This document shows positions 5,704 through 6,855 of a stretch of DNA of 6,855 nt, piece after piece (position 1 is the first letter of the stretch; each line of letters starts with the position of its first letter). Position numbers and translations under genes: made by a program. This DNA comes from Lachnospiraceae bacterium (lineage in GTDB: Bacteria; Bacillota_A; Clostridia; Lachnospirales; Lachnospiraceae), in NCBI GenBank assembly GCA_017523185.1, contig JAFWXB010000396.1, positions 1-6,855 on the forward strand, given 5' to 3'. The notes beneath the pieces are model-generated. The model worked only from the letters and a program-made list of their open reading frames with translations. It was not told the origin of the DNA and did no database searches.

Positions 5704-5708
5704 ATATT

Positions 5709-6855
5709 TTGGCGAAAAAACATAAAATTATTAAATATAAAAAACCTATGAATTTTAATATCGGAGTAATAATTTTTACAGTTATTATTCTATATGTCTT
5801 ATGTAATGTTTTTTTCTATTTTACAGAAACACATATTTCGGAATATGAAGTGCGACAAGGTCGTATTGCATCAAATTACACATTTCAAGGCATTATTTTT
5901 CGTGATGAAACGATAGAATATGCAGAACAAGCCGGATATATCAATTATTATGTAAAAAATGGAGCAAAAGTTTCGGTAAATGACATTGTATATTCCATAG
6001 ATACCTTAGGTACGGTGTCAGGAGAAATTGGAATTTCTTCCGTACAAGATACATTATCACAAGAAGTATTCCATGAAGTATCCATGGATATTGATAATTT
6101 CGTCAATACCTATAATTCCAATCAATTTTCGGATAGTTATGCTTTTTATACAAACTTAAATTCGGAAATTCTTCATGCCATTAATACAAGTGCATTGGCA
6201 AGTTTATCCGATAAAGCAGGACTTGCAGAAGGTTCTACTTTTTTTAAGATGAAATCACCGAAAGATGGAATTATTGTTTATCAAACAGATGGATACGAAG
6301 GAAAAACGGCCGAAACATTTTCAACTGATGATTTTAAAGCAACACAATATAGTAAAAATGTATTAACCTCAAATCGAAAAGTAAAAGTATCTGACCCTGT
6401 GTATAAACGAGTCAACAGCGAAGAATGGAATATCATACTTCCAATATCAGAAACACTTGCAAACGAATTAAAAGACAAAGATGCTATAACCATTCGTTTC
6501 TGTAAAGATGATTATACAACAAATGTTACTTACGAAAAAATAAAAAAAGAAGATACTTATTACTTAAATCTGTTTTTACAACGAGGAATGATTCGATATG
6601 TCAATGACCGTTTTATAGATGTAGAACTCCTTTTAAATGATACTACGGGATTAAAAATACCAAAAACAGCCATTACCACAAAAGAATTTTTTACAATTCC
6701 AAAAGAGTTCTTTACAGAAGATGATGATCCTGAAACAAAAGACATTGGTGTATTAATTCAAAAATCAGGAAAAACCAGTTCCGATGTTTCGGAAACATTT
6801 GTTGCTCCAACTATTTATTACGAAACAGAAACGCATTATTATGTCGATAATGAAG
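5709..6855 (+). CDS. HlyD/membrane-fusion-like envelope protein, 3' end cut by window
   Basis: An uninterrupted frame of 382 codons from TTG to the window edge, with the C-terminus outside. A basic N-terminus (KKHKIIKYKK) precedes one membrane span at about 17-38, so most of the protein should be extracytoplasmic. Residues 57-98 (FQGIIFRDE, AGYINYYVKNGAKVSVNDIVYSID) resemble the first half of the lipoyl/barrel-sandwich domain of HlyD-type adaptors. A helical insert of about 75 residues follows, then the second half (MKSPKDGIIVYQTDGYEG, 181-198). The beta-barrel-like part contains the HlyD-typical GLKIPKTAI (314-322). The insert is much shorter than the long coiled coils of true efflux adaptors, and no transporter gene is visible. 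In Lachnospiraceae such genes often head the yggS-sepF division cluster; that is from memory, so a wall or division role is possible but unproven. Its promoter is at 5620-5648, with an inverted repeat in the leader. Confidence 0.78.
   Translation, partial: MAKKHKIIKYKKPMNFNIGVIIFTVIILYVLCNVFFYFTETHISEYEVRQGRIASNYTFQGIIFRDETIEYAEQAGYINYYVKNGAKVSVNDIVYSIDTLGTVSGEIGISSVQDTLSQEVFHEVSMDIDNFVNTYNSNQFSDSYAFYTNLNSEILHAINTSALASLSDKAGLAEGSTFFKMKSPKDGIIVYQTDGYEGKTAETFSTDDFKATQYSKNVLTSNRKVKVSDPVYKRVNSEEWNIILPISETLANELKDKDAITIRFCKDDYTTNVTYEKIKKEDTYYLNLFLQRGMIRYVNDRFIDVELLLNDTTGLKIPKTAITTKEFFTIPKEFFTEDDDPETKDIGVLIQKSGKTSSDVSETFVAPTIYYETETHYYVDNE

Noticed and set aside
6660..6720. Internal near-repeat in the HlyD-like protein (KEFFT and PKEFFTE) as a possible duplication.
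   Set aside because: As I recall, this pattern matches the usual wording of related proteins in this position, so it is probably family consensus rather than a recent duplication.
6281..6745. Minus-strand open frames inside the HlyD-like gene (6281-6493 and 6560-6745).
   Set aside because: They are antisense to a continuous 382-codon coding frame with recognisable domains, and the translations resemble no protein.

Overview
The window is AT-rich bacterial DNA with strong AGGAGG-type ribosome binding sites and short spacers. It looks like a low-GC Clostridia genome, most probably Lachnospiraceae. The order PBP2 - minD - minE - rodA - methylglyoxal synthase - D,D-carboxypeptidase is the familiar clostridial cell-shape/division cluster, which normally sits just downstream of mreBCD. 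No mobile element, CRISPR array, tRNA or rRNA was seen.

Layout. (1) 1-4724, all on +: a tightly packed operon made of the 3' end of a PBP2-type transpeptidase, minD, a short minE, rodA, an mgsA-like gene and a lipoprotein D-Ala-D-Ala carboxypeptidase. Neighbours overlap or lie 1-17 bases apart, except for the 100-base space between pbp2 and minD. (2) 4725-5247: a separately promoted small P-loop protein of unknown role. (3) 5248-5333: a strong hairpin terminator between convergent genes. (4) 5334-5540, on -: a small DUF378 membrane protein. (5) 5541-5708: a divergent promoter region with a good promoter and a perfect inverted repeat. (6) 5709 to the window end, on +: a long TTG-initiated, truncated HlyD/membrane-fusion-like envelope protein. 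In related genomes such a gene often precedes the yggS-sepF cell-division cluster (from memory, not visible here).

How it fits together. RodA (SEDS glycan polymerase) and PBP2 (transpeptidase) form the elongation peptidoglycan synthase. The carboxypeptidase trims stem peptides. MinD and MinE are the spatial module that usually positions division. The most unusual feature is this Min module. No minC lies between pbp2 and minD, where it would be expected. MinD has an intact ATPase core but no recognisable C-terminal membrane-targeting helix. MinE keeps its MinD-binding helix but is only 67 residues, with no clear N-terminal membrane segment and no room for the last beta strand. Together these suggest a reduced or repurposed MinDE pair. 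A second oddity is the methylglyoxal synthase homologue, which has Ser where the catalytic Asp (Asp71 in E. coli) is expected.
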